Shown piece after piece: positions 40,219 to 49,225 of a DNA stretch of 64,000 nucleotides (the first letter of the stretch is position 1; each line of letters opens with the position of its first letter). The position numbers were made by a program, and so were the translations under genes. This stretch comes from Alteromonas australica (GTDB lineage Bacteria; Pseudomonadota; Gammaproteobacteria; Enterobacterales; Alteromonadaceae). The stretch covers positions 3,844,001-3,908,000 of the forward strand of contig NZ_CP008849.1 of assembly GCF_000730385.1 (NCBI RefSeq), in the 5' to 3' direction. A model generated the notes under the pieces. That model did no database searches and was not told where the DNA came from. It worked only from the letters and a program-made list of their open reading frames with translations.

Positions 40219-40617
40219 TTAATGTGACAAAGAGGACAACACCATAACGGCTTCATCAGCACGCTGGCAAGGCACAAAAATATGATCGTGGTAAAAGCCT
40301 GCCACCACATTTGCACTAATCCCTTTGTCGGTGAGTGCCGTTGTCATGGCAGCTGTCATACCTACCGCATCTAAGCTTGAGTGCACTTCACAGGTAATAC
40401 AGCTAAATGTACCTTCAAAAGTAAATCCATGTGTTTTTGCCACCTCAACCTCTAAAATCAACGTTACCCCTTCTTTTTCTTTAAAGGTTGCCAGGGCTTG
40501 CGACATCACATCAACAGACAATATGTCTGGCGCCACGCACACAAACACATAGTCCCCTGGCCTTTTCACAGGCATGAGGTTTTTTAGCAATGCTGACAAC
40601 TTGGATTCACCCAGCAT
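40219..40617 (-). CDS. ACT domain protein
   Basis: A 132-residue protein of two ACT-like halves: residues 1-62 (PGDYVFVCVAPDIL) and 63-130 (GFTFEGTFSCITCEVHSSLDAVGMTAAMTTALTDKGIS, then HDHIFVPCQRADEAV). ACT domains bind amino acids and regulate; no catalytic domain is present. It is upstream of nothing on its strand except its terminator, and 34 bases downstream of dbpA, so it may be co-transcribed with dbpA. Confidence 0.8.
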   Translation of the reverse strand: MLGESKLSALLKNLMPVKRPGDYVFVCVAPDILSVDVMSQALATFKEKEGVTLILEVEVAKTHGFTFEGTFSCITCEVHSSLDAVGMTAAMTTALTDKGISANVVAGFYHDHIFVPCQRADEAVMVLSSLSH

Positions 40618-40651
40618 GTATACTCCTTTGACGTATTGACCGTTTCATCAC

Positions 40652-42031
40652 CTAAAGCTTGCGAGCACGAACCCGCTTGCCTTTAATTTTGCCGTCTCTA
40701 AACAAGGCCATAGCGCGTTTTACACTGCGTGTTTTTAACGCCACAAAACTCATGCTATTTTGCACCGCAATTTTACCCACGTCATCGCCTGGAATACCGG
40801 CATCTTTGGTTAATGCTCCCACTAAGTCGCCAGGGCGTAGTTTTTGCTTTTTACCCGCGCCTAATGAAATACAGGTAAAATCAGGTAATACAATACGGTT
40901 TTTGTGAAAACGCAATGCTTGTGCGCCTTTCATCTCGATATCGCTTTCCTGAAGCACTTCGATTTTTCGCAAAAAGTGCTCCTCTTCATCACCTACAAGG
41001 GTAATGGCCGTTCCTTTCGCGCCCGCACGGGCAGTACGTCCAATTCGATGAATATGGGTTTCCGGCTCTTCACTCACGGTGTAATTAATGACACATTCTA
41101 TGTCGTCAATGTCTAGCCCTCTAGCCGCCACGTCGGTTGCCACTAGCACCTGTAATGCATCGCTAGCAAATTGCATTAACACGGCAGTGCGCGCTATCTG
41201 CTCCATGTCGCCTTGCAAGCCCGCCGCACTAAAGCCTTCCTCTGTAAGCTCCTCTACCACTTCGTTGACTTGCACCCTTCGGTTACAAAACACAATGGCA
41301 TTCTTAGGCTGGTAATGGGTCAACAGGGCTTTTAGTGTTTGAATTCGTGTATGAGGAAGTACTTTATACCCCAGTTGCGTAATAGCAGGCTTATTGATTG
41401 CGGCCTCTACCTTGCAGGTTACCGGGTCAGTTAAGTTTTGCTCAGCAATGCGTTCAATTTGCTCGGTAAAGGTAGCCGAGAAAAGTAACGTTTGTACCGT
41501 GTTTGGCATCGGCGAAAATATGACGTCTAACGCCTCTTCAAAGCCCATATCCAACATACGATCGGCTTCGTCTAGTACCCTTAACGTTACATTGGATAAA
41601 TCTAATCGGCGACGTTCTACATGGTCCATCACCCGCCCTGGCGTACCCACAATAATATGAGCACCGTGTTTGAGCGACTGGATTTGCGGCCCCATAGGTT
41701 GGCCCCCGCACAGGGTAAGGACTTTTATATTGCCAATTTGCTTGGCCGCGTTACGGCACTGCTGCGCCACTTGGTCAGCCAGTTCTCGGGTTGGACATAA
41801 CATGACAACTTGAACAGAAAAGTTGCTCTGGTCAATTTTTTCTAAGGCAGGTATGACAAAGCAAAGGGTTTTACCACTTCCTGTTTGTGCCTGCCCTATG
41901 ACGTCTTTACCTGCCAAGGCATGGGGTAAAGATTGTGCTTGGATAGGCGAAAGCGTATAAATGCCCTGCGCATCCAAAGCACGTTGAATGTCTGGGTTGA
42001 TATCTAAGTGCTTAATGGTTTCTACTGTCAT
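40652..42031 (-). CDS. dbpA: ATP-dependent RNA helicase DbpA
   Basis: DEAD-box helicase of 459 residues. Motifs in order: AQTGSGKT (near 48), PTRELA, TPGRV, DEAD (RVLDEADRML), SAT, ARGLDIDD and HRIGRTARAG. The C-terminal RNA-binding domain (about 385-459) is the DbpA type that recognises hairpin 92 of 23S rRNA, which directs the helicase to late 50S assembly. Convincing full length. Confidence 0.95.
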   Translation of the reverse strand: MTVETIKHLDINPDIQRALDAQGIYTLSPIQAQSLPHALAGKDVIGQAQTGSGKTLCFVIPALEKIDQSNFSVQVVMLCPTRELADQVAQQCRNAAKQIGNIKVLTLCGGQPMGPQIQSLKHGAHIIVGTPGRVMDHVERRRLDLSNVTLRVLDEADRMLDMGFEEALDVIFSPMPNTVQTLLFSATFTEQIERIAEQNLTDPVTCKVEAAINKPAITQLGYKVLPHTRIQTLKALLTHYQPKNAIVFCNRRVQVNEVVEELTEEGFSAAGLQGDMEQIARTAVLMQFASDALQVLVATDVAARGLDIDDIECVINYTVSEEPETHIHRIGRTARAGAKGTAITLVGDEEEHFLRKIEVLQESDIEMKGAQALRFHKNRIVLPDFTCISLGAGKKQKLRPGDLVGALTKDAGIPGDDVGKIAVQNSMSFVALKTRSVKRAMALFRDGKIKGKRVRARKL

Positions 42032-42050
42032 TTCGGTTTTCCAAAGATGA

Positions 42051-42075
42051 CAAAGGCCAGATTCACTGGCCTTTG
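42051..42075 (-). terminator. Hairpin between pyrC and dbpA
   Basis: CAAAGGCCAG and CTGGCCTTTG form a perfect 10-bp stem with a 5-nt loop, 20 bases after the pyrC stop. The T-tract is poor, so termination may be partial, letting pyrC transcription continue to dbpA. Confidence 0.5.
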
Positions 42076-42095
42076 ATTAATAATGCAGGAATGAA

Positions 42096-43145
42096 TTAGT
42101 TTGCGTTAAATGCGCTTTCTAATTTCCATTGTAATTCTTGGCCTGCGTAAAAAGGTACCATGTCTGTGCCATCGGCAAGGGTGACTTGCTCAGGTACCTG
42201 CCATTGCTGTTTGACTAACGTCATTGTAGTAGTATTGCGTGGCAGACCATAGAAATCGGCACCGAAATGGCTAGCAAAGCCTTCCAATTTATCCATTGCC
42301 CCTAGCTGCTCGAACACTTCTGCGTACAATTCAATTGCTGACCATGCGCTATAACAACCCGCACAGCCGCACGCATTTTCTTTCTTATGTTTCGCATGTG
42401 GCGCAGAATCTGTGCCAAGGAAAAAGCGCTTATGGCCACTGGCCACGGTTTCTCTTAGCGCTTGCTGGTGAGTATTGCGTTTTAGCACAGGCAAACAATA
42501 GTTGTGAGGGCGCACGCCACCCACGAGAAGATCGTTTCTATTCAAAAGTAAGTGCTGTGGCGTAATCGTTGCGCCAACAAAGTCACTGGCGTCTTTCACA
42601 AAACTAGCCGCATCAGCAGTGGTAATGTGTTCAAACACCACTTTCAGAGCTGGAAAAGCGCTTACAATTAACGACAAGTGCTTATCGATAAATGCCTTTT
42701 CTCTATCAAAGATATCAATATGGTGCTCGGTGACTTCGCCATGAACAAGGAGCAATAGTCCATGTTCTTGCATAGCCTCAAAGACGGGATAAAGGGCCTC
42801 TATGCCCTTAACTGCCGCATCTGAATTTGTAGTTGCCCCGGCAGGATAAAGCTTACAGGCGGTAACCCCTGCTTGCTTTGCCTCTGCAATATCTCGCGGC
42901 GTGGTTTGGTTAGTTAAGAACAAGGTCATTAAAGGTTCAAAGTGGCTTCCCTTTGGCCTTGCGGCTTCAATTCGTTGCTTATATGCCACAGCCATCTCAG
43001 CATTGACCACAGGCGGTACTAAATTTGGCATAACAATGGCGCGTTGAAAACAACGAGCCGTAGCAGGTACAGTTTCAGGCAGCATTTCGTTATCACGAAA
43101 ATGCAGATGCCAATCGTCTGGAGTTGTAATAGTTAAAGTTTGCAT
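42096..43145 (-). CDS. pyrC: Dihydroorotase
   Basis: Class II dihydroorotase, 349 residues, which makes dihydroorotate from carbamoyl aspartate in pyrimidine synthesis. Metal ligands are seen in DDWHLHFRD (near 13-17), the carboxylated Lys in [13 protein letters not shown] (near 102), HGE (near 139), FEHITT and GTDSAPH. A substrate-binding C-terminal part follows. Complete. Confidence 0.97.
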   Translation of the reverse strand: MQTLTITTPDDWHLHFRDNEMLPETVPATARCFQRAIVMPNLVPPVVNAEMAVAYKQRIEAARPKGSHFEPLMTLFLTNQTTPRDIAEAKQAGVTACKLYPAGATTNSDAAVKGIEALYPVFEAMQEHGLLLLVHGEVTEHHIDIFDREKAFIDKHLSLIVSAFPALKVVFEHITTADAASFVKDASDFVGATITPQHLLLNRNDLLVGGVRPHNYCLPVLKRNTHQQALRETVASGHKRFFLGTDSAPHAKHKKENACGCAGCYSAWSAIELYAEVFEQLGAMDKLEGFASHFGADFYGLPRNTTTMTLVKQQWQVPEQVTLADGTDMVPFYAGQELQWKLESAFNAN

Positions 43146-43177
43146 GCCTGTATGATCTCTACTGTATAGCTAACGAA

Positions 43178-43735
43178 TTAAGACTTTTTAGTGTATGAAG
43201 CAATGATAACAATGCGAGTACCATTCACCCTGCCTTCGATATGCAAAGGGTTGTCACTTAAACTGATGCCTCTCACCGGGGTGCCGCGCTTCGCAGTAAA
43301 ACCGGCGCCTTTTACGTTCAGGTCTTTCACTAAATGAACGTTATCCCCAGGCTGAAGCACAGTGCCATTGCAATCTAGTGTTGGCTCACGTTCAATTAAC
43401 CCCGCTTCAGCCCACTGCTTGGTGGCGTCTTCAAGGTACATCATATCCAGCAAATCTTGCGCCCAGCCTTCGCTGCTTAAGCGGCTTAACATTCGATATG
43501 ACACCACTTGAACGGCAGGTTCAGTAGACCACATAGCGTCATTAAGACAACGCCAATGGTTAGGCGTTAACTCAGCGTCGCCCGTTAATTGCTCGCGGCA
43601 CGTTTGACAGGTAGCGATAGCACACCCAGCTGTCTCATCTGGAGACTCTGGTATCATGTACACATCTAGGTTTTCGGTGTTTTTACATAGTTCACAAGCG
43701 CTATTCGCCCGCGTCATGACCGCTTCTTGAAGCAC
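43178..43735 (-). CDS. PhnA-type zinc-ribbon protein
   Basis: A 185-residue protein of the PhnA/YjdM class. The N-terminal CELCKNTENLDVY and the later ATCQTCREQL give a four-Cys zinc ribbon. A PhnA domain of the SH3 type closes the protein (DCNGTVLQPGDNVHLVKDLNVKG...). The start is GTG at 43735: AGGA lies 8 bases before it, and the length before CELC fits relatives. The name comes from the phosphonate locus of E. coli; there is no evidence of phosphonate metabolism here. Confidence 0.85.
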   Translation of the reverse strand: MLQEAVMTRANSACELCKNTENLDVYMIPESPDETAGCAIATCQTCREQLTGDAELTPNHWRCLNDAMWSTEPAVQVVSYRMLSRLSSEGWAQDLLDMMYLEDATKQWAEAGLIEREPTLDCNGTVLQPGDNVHLVKDLNVKGAGFTAKRGTPVRGISLSDNPLHIEGRVNGTRIVIIASYTKKS

Positions 43736-43826
43736 GACTATTATCCTGGCTAACTAACTGAGTTTAATTTGCGGCGCAGTATAGCACATTTAGCATTAAA
43801 TAGTCGGTATGCTCGATGAGTTAAAC

Positions 43827-44375
43827 CTAGTTAGCGTTAGCGGGATCGTGGTCAACCCATATAAGTTTATCTGTGTCATAACCTTTTTGGTTGGCAAAAG
43901 AGAGTAGCGCGTCTCGTGTCTCATCCGAGATGGTTTTAGAACGGGCTAAAAACCAAAGATAATCTCTATCAGGCCCGGTGACTAAGGCATATTGATAATT
44001 TTCTTTATCGAGCTTCATCACCACATAGCTGGCGTAAAATGGGCCAAAAAACGACACTTTTAAGTGAGCGATGCTAGGTTCACCTACAAAATAGGCTTTC
44101 CCTTCGGCTTCGTCCCATGTTCCTTCCTGCGCTGAGTATCCGCGGTTAATCACTTTTACACCACCGTCATCACGCATGGAATATTGGGCAGTAACGTGGC
44201 TTAAACCTTCTTCAAAACTATGATCATACCGCGCAATTTCATACCAGGTACCAAGATACCGGTTTAATTCAAACCCTTTAACTGGAGTGACATTGTCTGG
44301 CGTACTTGTGCAACCGGCTATTGCCATACCCACGATGGCCAAAAGTGCTGCTTTCACACTGAGTGCTATTTTCAT
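43827..44375 (-). CDS. blc: Outer-membrane lipoprotein lipocalin
   Basis: Bacterial lipocalin of 182 residues. The lipobox AIAGCTS marks Cys21. The lipocalin signature GTWYEIARYDHSFEEG is near 45-60, and the strand with YAQ(G)-like YSAQEGTWDEAEGKAYFV follows; the barrel ends with LWFLARSKT. Blc proteins bind lysophospholipids or fatty acids under stress. Single gene with a divergent aldo/keto reductase. Confidence 0.92.
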   Translation of the reverse strand: MKIALSVKAALLAIVGMAIAGCTSTPDNVTPVKGFELNRYLGTWYEIARYDHSFEEGLSHVTAQYSMRDDGGVKVINRGYSAQEGTWDEAEGKAYFVGEPSIAHLKVSFFGPFYASYVVMKLDKENYQYALVTGPDRDYLWFLARSKTISDETRDALLSFANQKGYDTDKLIWVDHDPANAN

Positions 44376-44545
44376 TATTGTTCCTTTGAACTCTGTTCGC
44401 TTGTATCAGTATATTTAATTTATACCTTCATACGTATTCAAAGGTTTACCTGTCGACTATTGTACTTGCTTCATCTATATAGGGCTTACAATAATAGACA
44501 GGCAAGGCTACTGTAGCGGTAGCATAACGATATTGGAGTAACAAA

Positions 44546-45496
44546 ATGCAAACTTATTTTCCCGAAGCAAGCCGGCTTATTTACGGCTGTATGGGGCTGG
44601 GCGGCGGATGGAACGATATAGCCGCCACCAACGATGATGTTAAGCAAGCGCAGAGTGTGATTGAAAAAGCCCTAGAGCTTAACATTAATGTATTCGATCA
44701 TGCTGACATCTATACCTTTGGTAAAGCCGAAACCGTCTTTGGTAACGTTTTACGGGATTCCCCTGCGCTCAAAGAGCAGATGGTTTTGCAATCGAAGTGC
44801 GCCATTCGATTTGAGGACGATATGGGTCCCAAACGATATGACTTTTCTGCGAAATGGATTAGCTCCTCTGTGGAAGGCATTTTGTCTCGGCTTCATATTG
44901 AACAACTTGATATTTTGCTACTTCACCGCCCAGATCCACTGATGGAACTGGAAGAAGTTGCGCAAACCCTAGCGTTGCTTCAGCAGCAAGGTAAAATCAA
45001 ACATGTTGGGGTTTCTAACATGCATAGCCACCAAATGGCTTATTTACAATCTGCCTTATCTACGCCTATTGTTGCGAACCAGCTTGAGATGAGTTTAGCT
45101 TTTAGAGACTGGTTAGAAGATGGAGTGACCACCAATAGTCCAGCGAATCGTCATTCAGGCTATGCCCCTGGCACCTTAGAGTATTGCATGATGAATAACG
45201 TGCAATTGCAAGCATGGGGGAGTTTGGCACAAGGCAAATACACTGGTGCTGCAACACAGAATGAGATGGAGGCTGCCACGGCGGCACTCGTTAACCAATT
45301 GGCCGCAGAATATACGACAAGTCCTGAAGCCATTGTACTGGCCTGGCTAATGCGCCACCCCGCCAATATTCAACCTGTTTTAGGTACCACCAATTTATCG
45401 CGGTTAACCGCGTGCGAACAAGCCAATCGTACACACTTATCTCGTGAACATTGGTACAAGTTATGGGAAACCGCGCGTGGCACAGAAATGCCTTAG
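44546..45496 (+). CDS. Aldo/keto reductase (YdhF-like)
   Basis: NADPH-dependent reductase of 316 residues with the TIM-barrel fold. The tetrad is visible: Asp and Tyr in FDHADIYTFGKAE, Lys in QSKCAIR and His in LLLHRPDPL. A nucleotide-binding C-terminal part has IQPVLGTTNLSRL. The substrate is unknown. It lies 38 bases upstream of the VOC gene, probably as an operon. Confidence 0.92.
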   Translation: MQTYFPEASRLIYGCMGLGGGWNDIAATNDDVKQAQSVIEKALELNINVFDHADIYTFGKAETVFGNVLRDSPALKEQMVLQSKCAIRFEDDMGPKRYDFSAKWISSSVEGILSRLHIEQLDILLLHRPDPLMELEEVAQTLALLQQQGKIKHVGVSNMHSHQMAYLQSALSTPIVANQLEMSLAFRDWLEDGVTTNSPANRHSGYAPGTLEYCMMNNVQLQAWGSLAQGKYTGAATQNEMEAATAALVNQLAAEYTTSPEAIVLAWLMRHPANIQPVLGTTNLSRLTACEQANRTHLSREHWYKLWETARGTEMP

Positions 45497-45534
45497 GGCA
45501 AACTCAGCCAATACCCCGTTAGGAGAAAATCAAA

Positions 45535-45936
45535 GTGGAAACGAAAAAGGCGCAACTTAAAGGCTTCCATCATGTGGCGGTTATCTGTAGTGACTATGCA
45601 AAGTCGAAAGCATTTTACACAGAGATATTAGGGTTTGCCGTGATTGACGAAAATTACCGTGAGGAACGGGATTCTTATAAATGTGATATTGCACTGGCCG
45701 ATGGCAGTCAGTTAGAACTGTTTTCGTTTCCGGGCGCGCCAGCGCGCCCTTCTCGTCCTGAAGCGCAAGGGCTACGCCATTTAGCCTTTAAAGTGGACCA
45801 AATAGAACAGGTTATCTCACATTTAGCCCATCATGGCGTAGCCTGCGAGCCTATTCGTATTGACCCTTATACACACAGGCGGTTTACGTTTTTTCAAGAC
45901 CCAGACGGTTTGCCACTAGAACTCTACGAGCAGTGA
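45535..45936 (+). CDS. VOC family protein, GloA2/YaeR type
   Basis: A 133-residue metal-binding enzyme of the glyoxalase/VOC fold: FHHVAVICSDYAKSKAFYTEILGF near the N-terminus, LELFSFPGAP, GLRHLAFKV and DPDGLPLELYEQ at the C-terminus, matching E. coli YaeR along its whole length. Metal ligands His and Glu are present. It begins with GTG after GGAG. The substrate is not known. Downstream, rRNA-type promoters point toward it from the opposite strand. Confidence 0.9.
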   Translation: METKKAQLKGFHHVAVICSDYAKSKAFYTEILGFAVIDENYREERDSYKCDIALADGSQLELFSFPGAPARPSRPEAQGLRHLAFKVDQIEQVISHLAHHGVACEPIRIDPYTHRRFTFFQDPDGLPLELYEQ

Positions 45937-45976
45937 ATTGCTTCTTAGTGGCTCACCCTGTTCGAGTGAGGTGCGC

Positions 45977-46004
45977 ATTATACGCTGGAAGTTTTTGTTG
46001 TCAA
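45977..46004 (-). promoter_or_regulatory. Orphan rRNA-type promoter P2
   Basis: On the minus strand TTGACA (45999-46004) and TATAAT (45977-45982) are 16 bases apart, followed by the discriminator GCGCACC as in rRNA P2 promoters. Its transcript would run antisense into the VOC gene 40 bases away, with no 16S gene or boxA. The leader bases read up to ACTGCTC, the first bases of a boxA, at the VOC stop codon. Confidence 0.7.
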
Positions 46005-46129
46005 CACTTTTTGAAAATTTATTTTCTGAAGCGTTTTCTTCTAAACTCCCGTCTTTACTGGCCTATAAAGGTAGTAGAGACTTACTTCAGGAGGCTTGCT
46101 GTTTTGCTTTTCCCCCGAAGCGGATGCGC

Positions 46130-46180
46130 ATTTTAGGGAAATGAGCGCTCACGTCAACAAGTATTTTCAAAAAATAGGAA
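46130..46180 (-). promoter_or_regulatory. Orphan rRNA-type promoter P1 with UP element
   Basis: On the minus strand TTGACG (46152-46157) and TAAAAT (46130-46135) are 16 bases apart, with discriminator GCGCATCC. Directly upstream TATTTTTTGAAAATACT fits the UP-element consensus. P1 and P2 are about 150 bases apart, close to the spacing in rRNA operons. Confidence 0.7.
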
Positions 46181-46226
46181 ATTTGCGTTTTTTCGGTGCT
46201 TTTCTGTACACATGCATTAAATAGTG

Positions 46227-46256
46227 ACCAGTAAACCTTGTTTAATGTTTACTGGT
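46227..46256 (-). terminator. Hairpin after the MFS gene
   Basis: ACCAGTAAAC and GTTTACTGGT form a perfect 10-bp stem 6 bases past the MFS stop on the minus strand. T-tract is weak. Confidence 0.5.
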
Positions 46257-46262
46257 AGTACT

Positions 46263-47534
46263 TTACCCTTCACCATATTCGCTTGCTTCTAGCTCAGCTA
46301 ACCTGGTTTGGGTTGGGTTTTTAACGTAGTTATAGCAAAGCCCTAAAAATAGAATAAGGGCAAAAACGGTCGCAACAATAAATCCGTATTTTGCATCGCC
46401 TCCATTCGCATCGCTCACCACCCCCATTATAAATGGACCCGCCGCTGCACCTGCAGCAGTAAAGAATAGAATGACGCCAGCCACACTACCGTGCTGATGT
46501 TTTGGAAAACAGCTAATTCCCTTTGAGTTAAACGTAGGGTAAATAACAGACATGAAGATGCCTGTTAAGGGGAACAAATACAGAGCAACGTGTTTGCCAC
46601 CTACAAGGCCTAAGGTGAAACAGGTTACAATAGCACCGCTAAATAACATTAATACTAGTGCCCAGTTAAAGCGTGACATCATCCAAATACCTAAAAAGCG
46701 CCCTGCTGCTCGTAATATAAAGAAAGCAGTAACGGAATAAATGGCTAGCAATTGTGATGCGCCCTCACTGTAGCACTGGTAAGTTGCCTTCATACTTGTT
46801 GCATCACATACCAAATACGTTGGCATCCAAACATAAATAGCACTTTCAGCTGCCACATATAAAAATGCGCCTATCGAGAACCCCATTGCATAAGGGTTTT
46901 TGACCAAGGCTAGGCTGTTCCATAAAGACACTTTGTCTGTAGATGAAGAAGGTTGTGTATTGTAGGTGGGGTATTTCACGAACAGTGCGCCAAGGATAAG
47001 CAGCGTACATACGCCACCGGCAATAACGTAAAGCCATTGCCACGGCACCCCTTGGTGAATTAAGTACGCAACAATCAGCGGTCCTATAATTGCGCCTACA
47101 CCAAAAAAGGCCTCGGCCCCGTTCATAGTAGAGGTATGCTGTTTGGTTGACGTTGATATATCGCCAATTAGCGCCAATGCGCCTGTTTTAAATATTCCAA
47201 CAGCCACCCCAGACAAACTCATCAGACTTACAATAAGCAAAAAGTCATTGGCGACTAAAAAGCTATAGCAGGCTAATCCAAATAGAAGCAAACCAATAAT
47301 AATAGTAGGTTTGCGTCCAATCTTATCTGCAAGAAAACCCAAAAATAAGCCAGATAGAGCAATTCCCAACATAGGTAGAGAGTGCATTAAGCTTGCTTGG
47401 GCGTTGGTGACAGAAAATGCCACTTTAACCTCTTTAATGATCTCGCCAACAGAGTCAGATGTCATCGCAAACATCATGAACATCAAATAGGTTAACCAGC
47501 GAATAACCCTGCTGTTTGGATCCTGGTTCGTCAT
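46263..47534 (-). CDS. MFS transporter
   Basis: A 423-residue transporter with twelve predicted helices. The cytoplasmic loop 2-3 motif reads GFLADKIGRKPTIIIG (near 65-80), typical of the major facilitator superfamily. Helix 5 has GAIIGPLIVAYLI. I cannot name the substrate; a LacI-type operator upstream points to sugar or oligosaccharide uptake, which is inference. Single gene. Confidence 0.85.
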   Translation of the reverse strand: MTNQDPNSRVIRWLTYLMFMMFAMTSDSVGEIIKEVKVAFSVTNAQASLMHSLPMLGIALSGLFLGFLADKIGRKPTIIIGLLLFGLACYSFLVANDFLLIVSLMSLSGVAVGIFKTGALALIGDISTSTKQHTSTMNGAEAFFGVGAIIGPLIVAYLIHQGVPWQWLYVIAGGVCTLLILGALFVKYPTYNTQPSSSTDKVSLWNSLALVKNPYAMGFSIGAFLYVAAESAIYVWMPTYLVCDATSMKATYQCYSEGASQLLAIYSVTAFFILRAAGRFLGIWMMSRFNWALVLMLFSGAIVTCFTLGLVGGKHVALYLFPLTGIFMSVIYPTFNSKGISCFPKHQHGSVAGVILFFTAAGAAAGPFIMGVVSDANGGDAKYGFIVATVFALILFLGLCYNYVKNPTQTRLAELEASEYGEG

Positions 47535-47658
47535 AGTTTTACTCGTTATTAACTGCTTTTTGGTTTGGGTAAACTAGCCAACTTACACCCTACATTTACA
47601 TGCTTTCAAAAATAACACGAATGTGAAATACGTAACTCAGCTGCTATACAAAACGAAA

Positions 47659-47672
47659 CTTAATCGATTAAG
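47659..47672 (-). promoter_or_regulatory. LacI/GalR-type operator
   Basis: CTTAATCGATTAAG is a perfect 14-bp palindrome with the central CG typical of LacI-family operators, 125 bases upstream of the MFS start. No repressor gene is in view. The remaining space to 48040 holds no gene; a 72-codon frame there overlaps the CPXCG gene and lacks coding features. Confidence 0.6.
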
Positions 47673-48040
47673 ATAAAAGTTAACAGAATATGAAAACCCT
47701 GTAAACCTTTTAATTTCGCCGGCACCAAGTGATCATTTTATTCATAACTAGGTAGAAGAACCTAGTTGATAACCAATAAGTGTTAAGTCGCAAGCGTATT
47801 ATCCGCAGTCCCTTGTGACTAGCGCAGTAAAGGCAAACTCCCACCGAGGGAAAACTATTTTTCTTTACATTTTCTAGGGTTAGTTGAGTGCACTTAATTT
47901 ATCGGCGCATTTCGTCAATAAGTGGCTATATTTTAGGGAACGAACTTATGCACGTAAAAGTATAAGCGCGTTGCACGTTACATGCGTGGTGATGTCAGCA
48001 AGGAGCATTAAAGATATGGAAAGTCTAATAAGGAAGTGTC

Positions 48041-48250
48041 ATGAACAAAAACCAACCTCTCGAATACTTGTGTCCATACTGTGGCGTTATAAACGCGTTT
48101 GAACTCAATTCATTGCGAGACATGTATCACGAGCAGGTAGAAACGTGTTTTTGCTGCAAAAAGAAACTTAGCCTAACGGCGGCTGATGGCGTAGAAGGTC
48201 AAATCAACTTGGTGATTACTGAACTGGAAAATGAACTTCAGGTTAAATAA
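48041..48250 (+). CDS. CPXCG-motif cysteine-rich small protein
   Basis: A 69-residue protein with CPYCG near residue 11 and CFCCKK near 37, matching the Cys-rich CPXCG family of about 60-70 residues. The two Cys pairs should bind zinc. AAGGAAG precedes the ATG. Function unknown; it stands alone. Confidence 0.85.
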   Translation: MNKNQPLEYLCPYCGVINAFELNSLRDMYHEQVETCFCCKKKLSLTAADGVEGQINLVITELENELQVK

Positions 48251-48353
48251 CGTATTCCATCAATAGAAAGGAATTCGCCCACACTAGCCTAGCGCTTGCT
48301 TAACCTGGCTGTTGGTATGGGCGTAAGCGAATCACCTATTCAATGAATTGTGC

Positions 48354-49037
48354 TTAGGCGAAGAATTGTCGTCTTAGTTCTGCATCTTCTAAGAACTTCC
48401 CACCTAATGCAGACGTTTTGGTGTAGGAATTGGTATCACGAATACCTCTTGCCTTCACACAATAATGTGTGGCGTTAATGCTCACCGCAACATCTTCAGA
48501 ACCGGTTAAGGTTTGGATGGCAACCAACACTTGCTGAGTTAAGCGTTCTTGTACTTGTGGGCGCTGAGCAAAAAAGCCGACAAGACGATTGATTTTAGAT
48601 AATCCTAGCACGGTGTCTTTCGGAATATAAGACACAGTAGCGGTTCCATCGATAGTGACAAAGTGATGTTCGCAAGTACTGGTAAGGCTGATATCAGATA
48701 CCTGCACAGGCTGGTCTAAACGCATTTTATTTTCAATTTGCGTAATTTTTGGAAACTTACGGTAATCGAGGCCGCCAAAAATTTCATCGACGTACATTTT
48801 GGCGATGCGCTTGGGAGTATCGCATAGGCTATCGTCCGATAAATCGAGACCTAGCGTATCCATGACCTCTCTCATAGCACTTTCAATTTTCAGTCGCTTT
48901 TGCTCGTCAGAAAGGCCATTACCTGCCATAGGTGTTTCTAAACCTTTCTCTTCTAACGCTGCTCTTACACGCTGTGCCGATTCGGAAATGGAGGGATCCA
49001 GCGCATCGCGCACGATTACCGCTTCTTTTGCTAACAT
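48354..49037 (-). CDS. folE: GTP cyclohydrolase I
   Basis: Full-length FolE, 227 residues. It opens GTP to dihydroneopterin triphosphate, the first step of folate and tetrahydromonapterin synthesis. Seen: zinc ligands Cys in TSTCEHHF (with His) and Cys in YCVKARG, and [23 protein letters not shown]. Divergent from folM, which uses a product of this pathway. Confidence 0.97.
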   Translation of the reverse strand: MLAKEAVIVRDALDPSISESAQRVRAALEEKGLETPMAGNGLSDEQKRLKIESAMREVMDTLGLDLSDDSLCDTPKRIAKMYVDEIFGGLDYRKFPKITQIENKMRLDQPVQVSDISLTSTCEHHFVTIDGTATVSYIPKDTVLGLSKINRLVGFFAQRPQVQERLTQQVLVAIQTLTGSEDVAVSINATHYCVKARGIRDTNSYTKTSALGGKFLEDAELRRQFFA

Positions 49038-49225
49038 TAACTTATTCCGTAATTACTTCTTTTTTGACCTTATACGCCCAATAAAACGTAAAGATCCGTT
49101 GGGCATAAAGATGACATTATTTTAATCTAATGGCAGTCCTCTATACCTTACTGGTAGTGTGATTTCGTTACACTACTATACCTCATTAGAGTAGTCCGAC
49201 CCCTACACAGAAAAAGGAGACTTAC

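Noticed and set aside
45933-46144. Short plus-strand frames after the VOC gene
   Set aside because: They cross the two rRNA-type promoters, and their residues show no protein-like pattern.
47884-48102. A 72-codon plus-strand frame before the CPXCG gene
   Set aside because: It overlaps the better supported CPXCG gene in another frame, lacks a ribosome site and resembles no protein.
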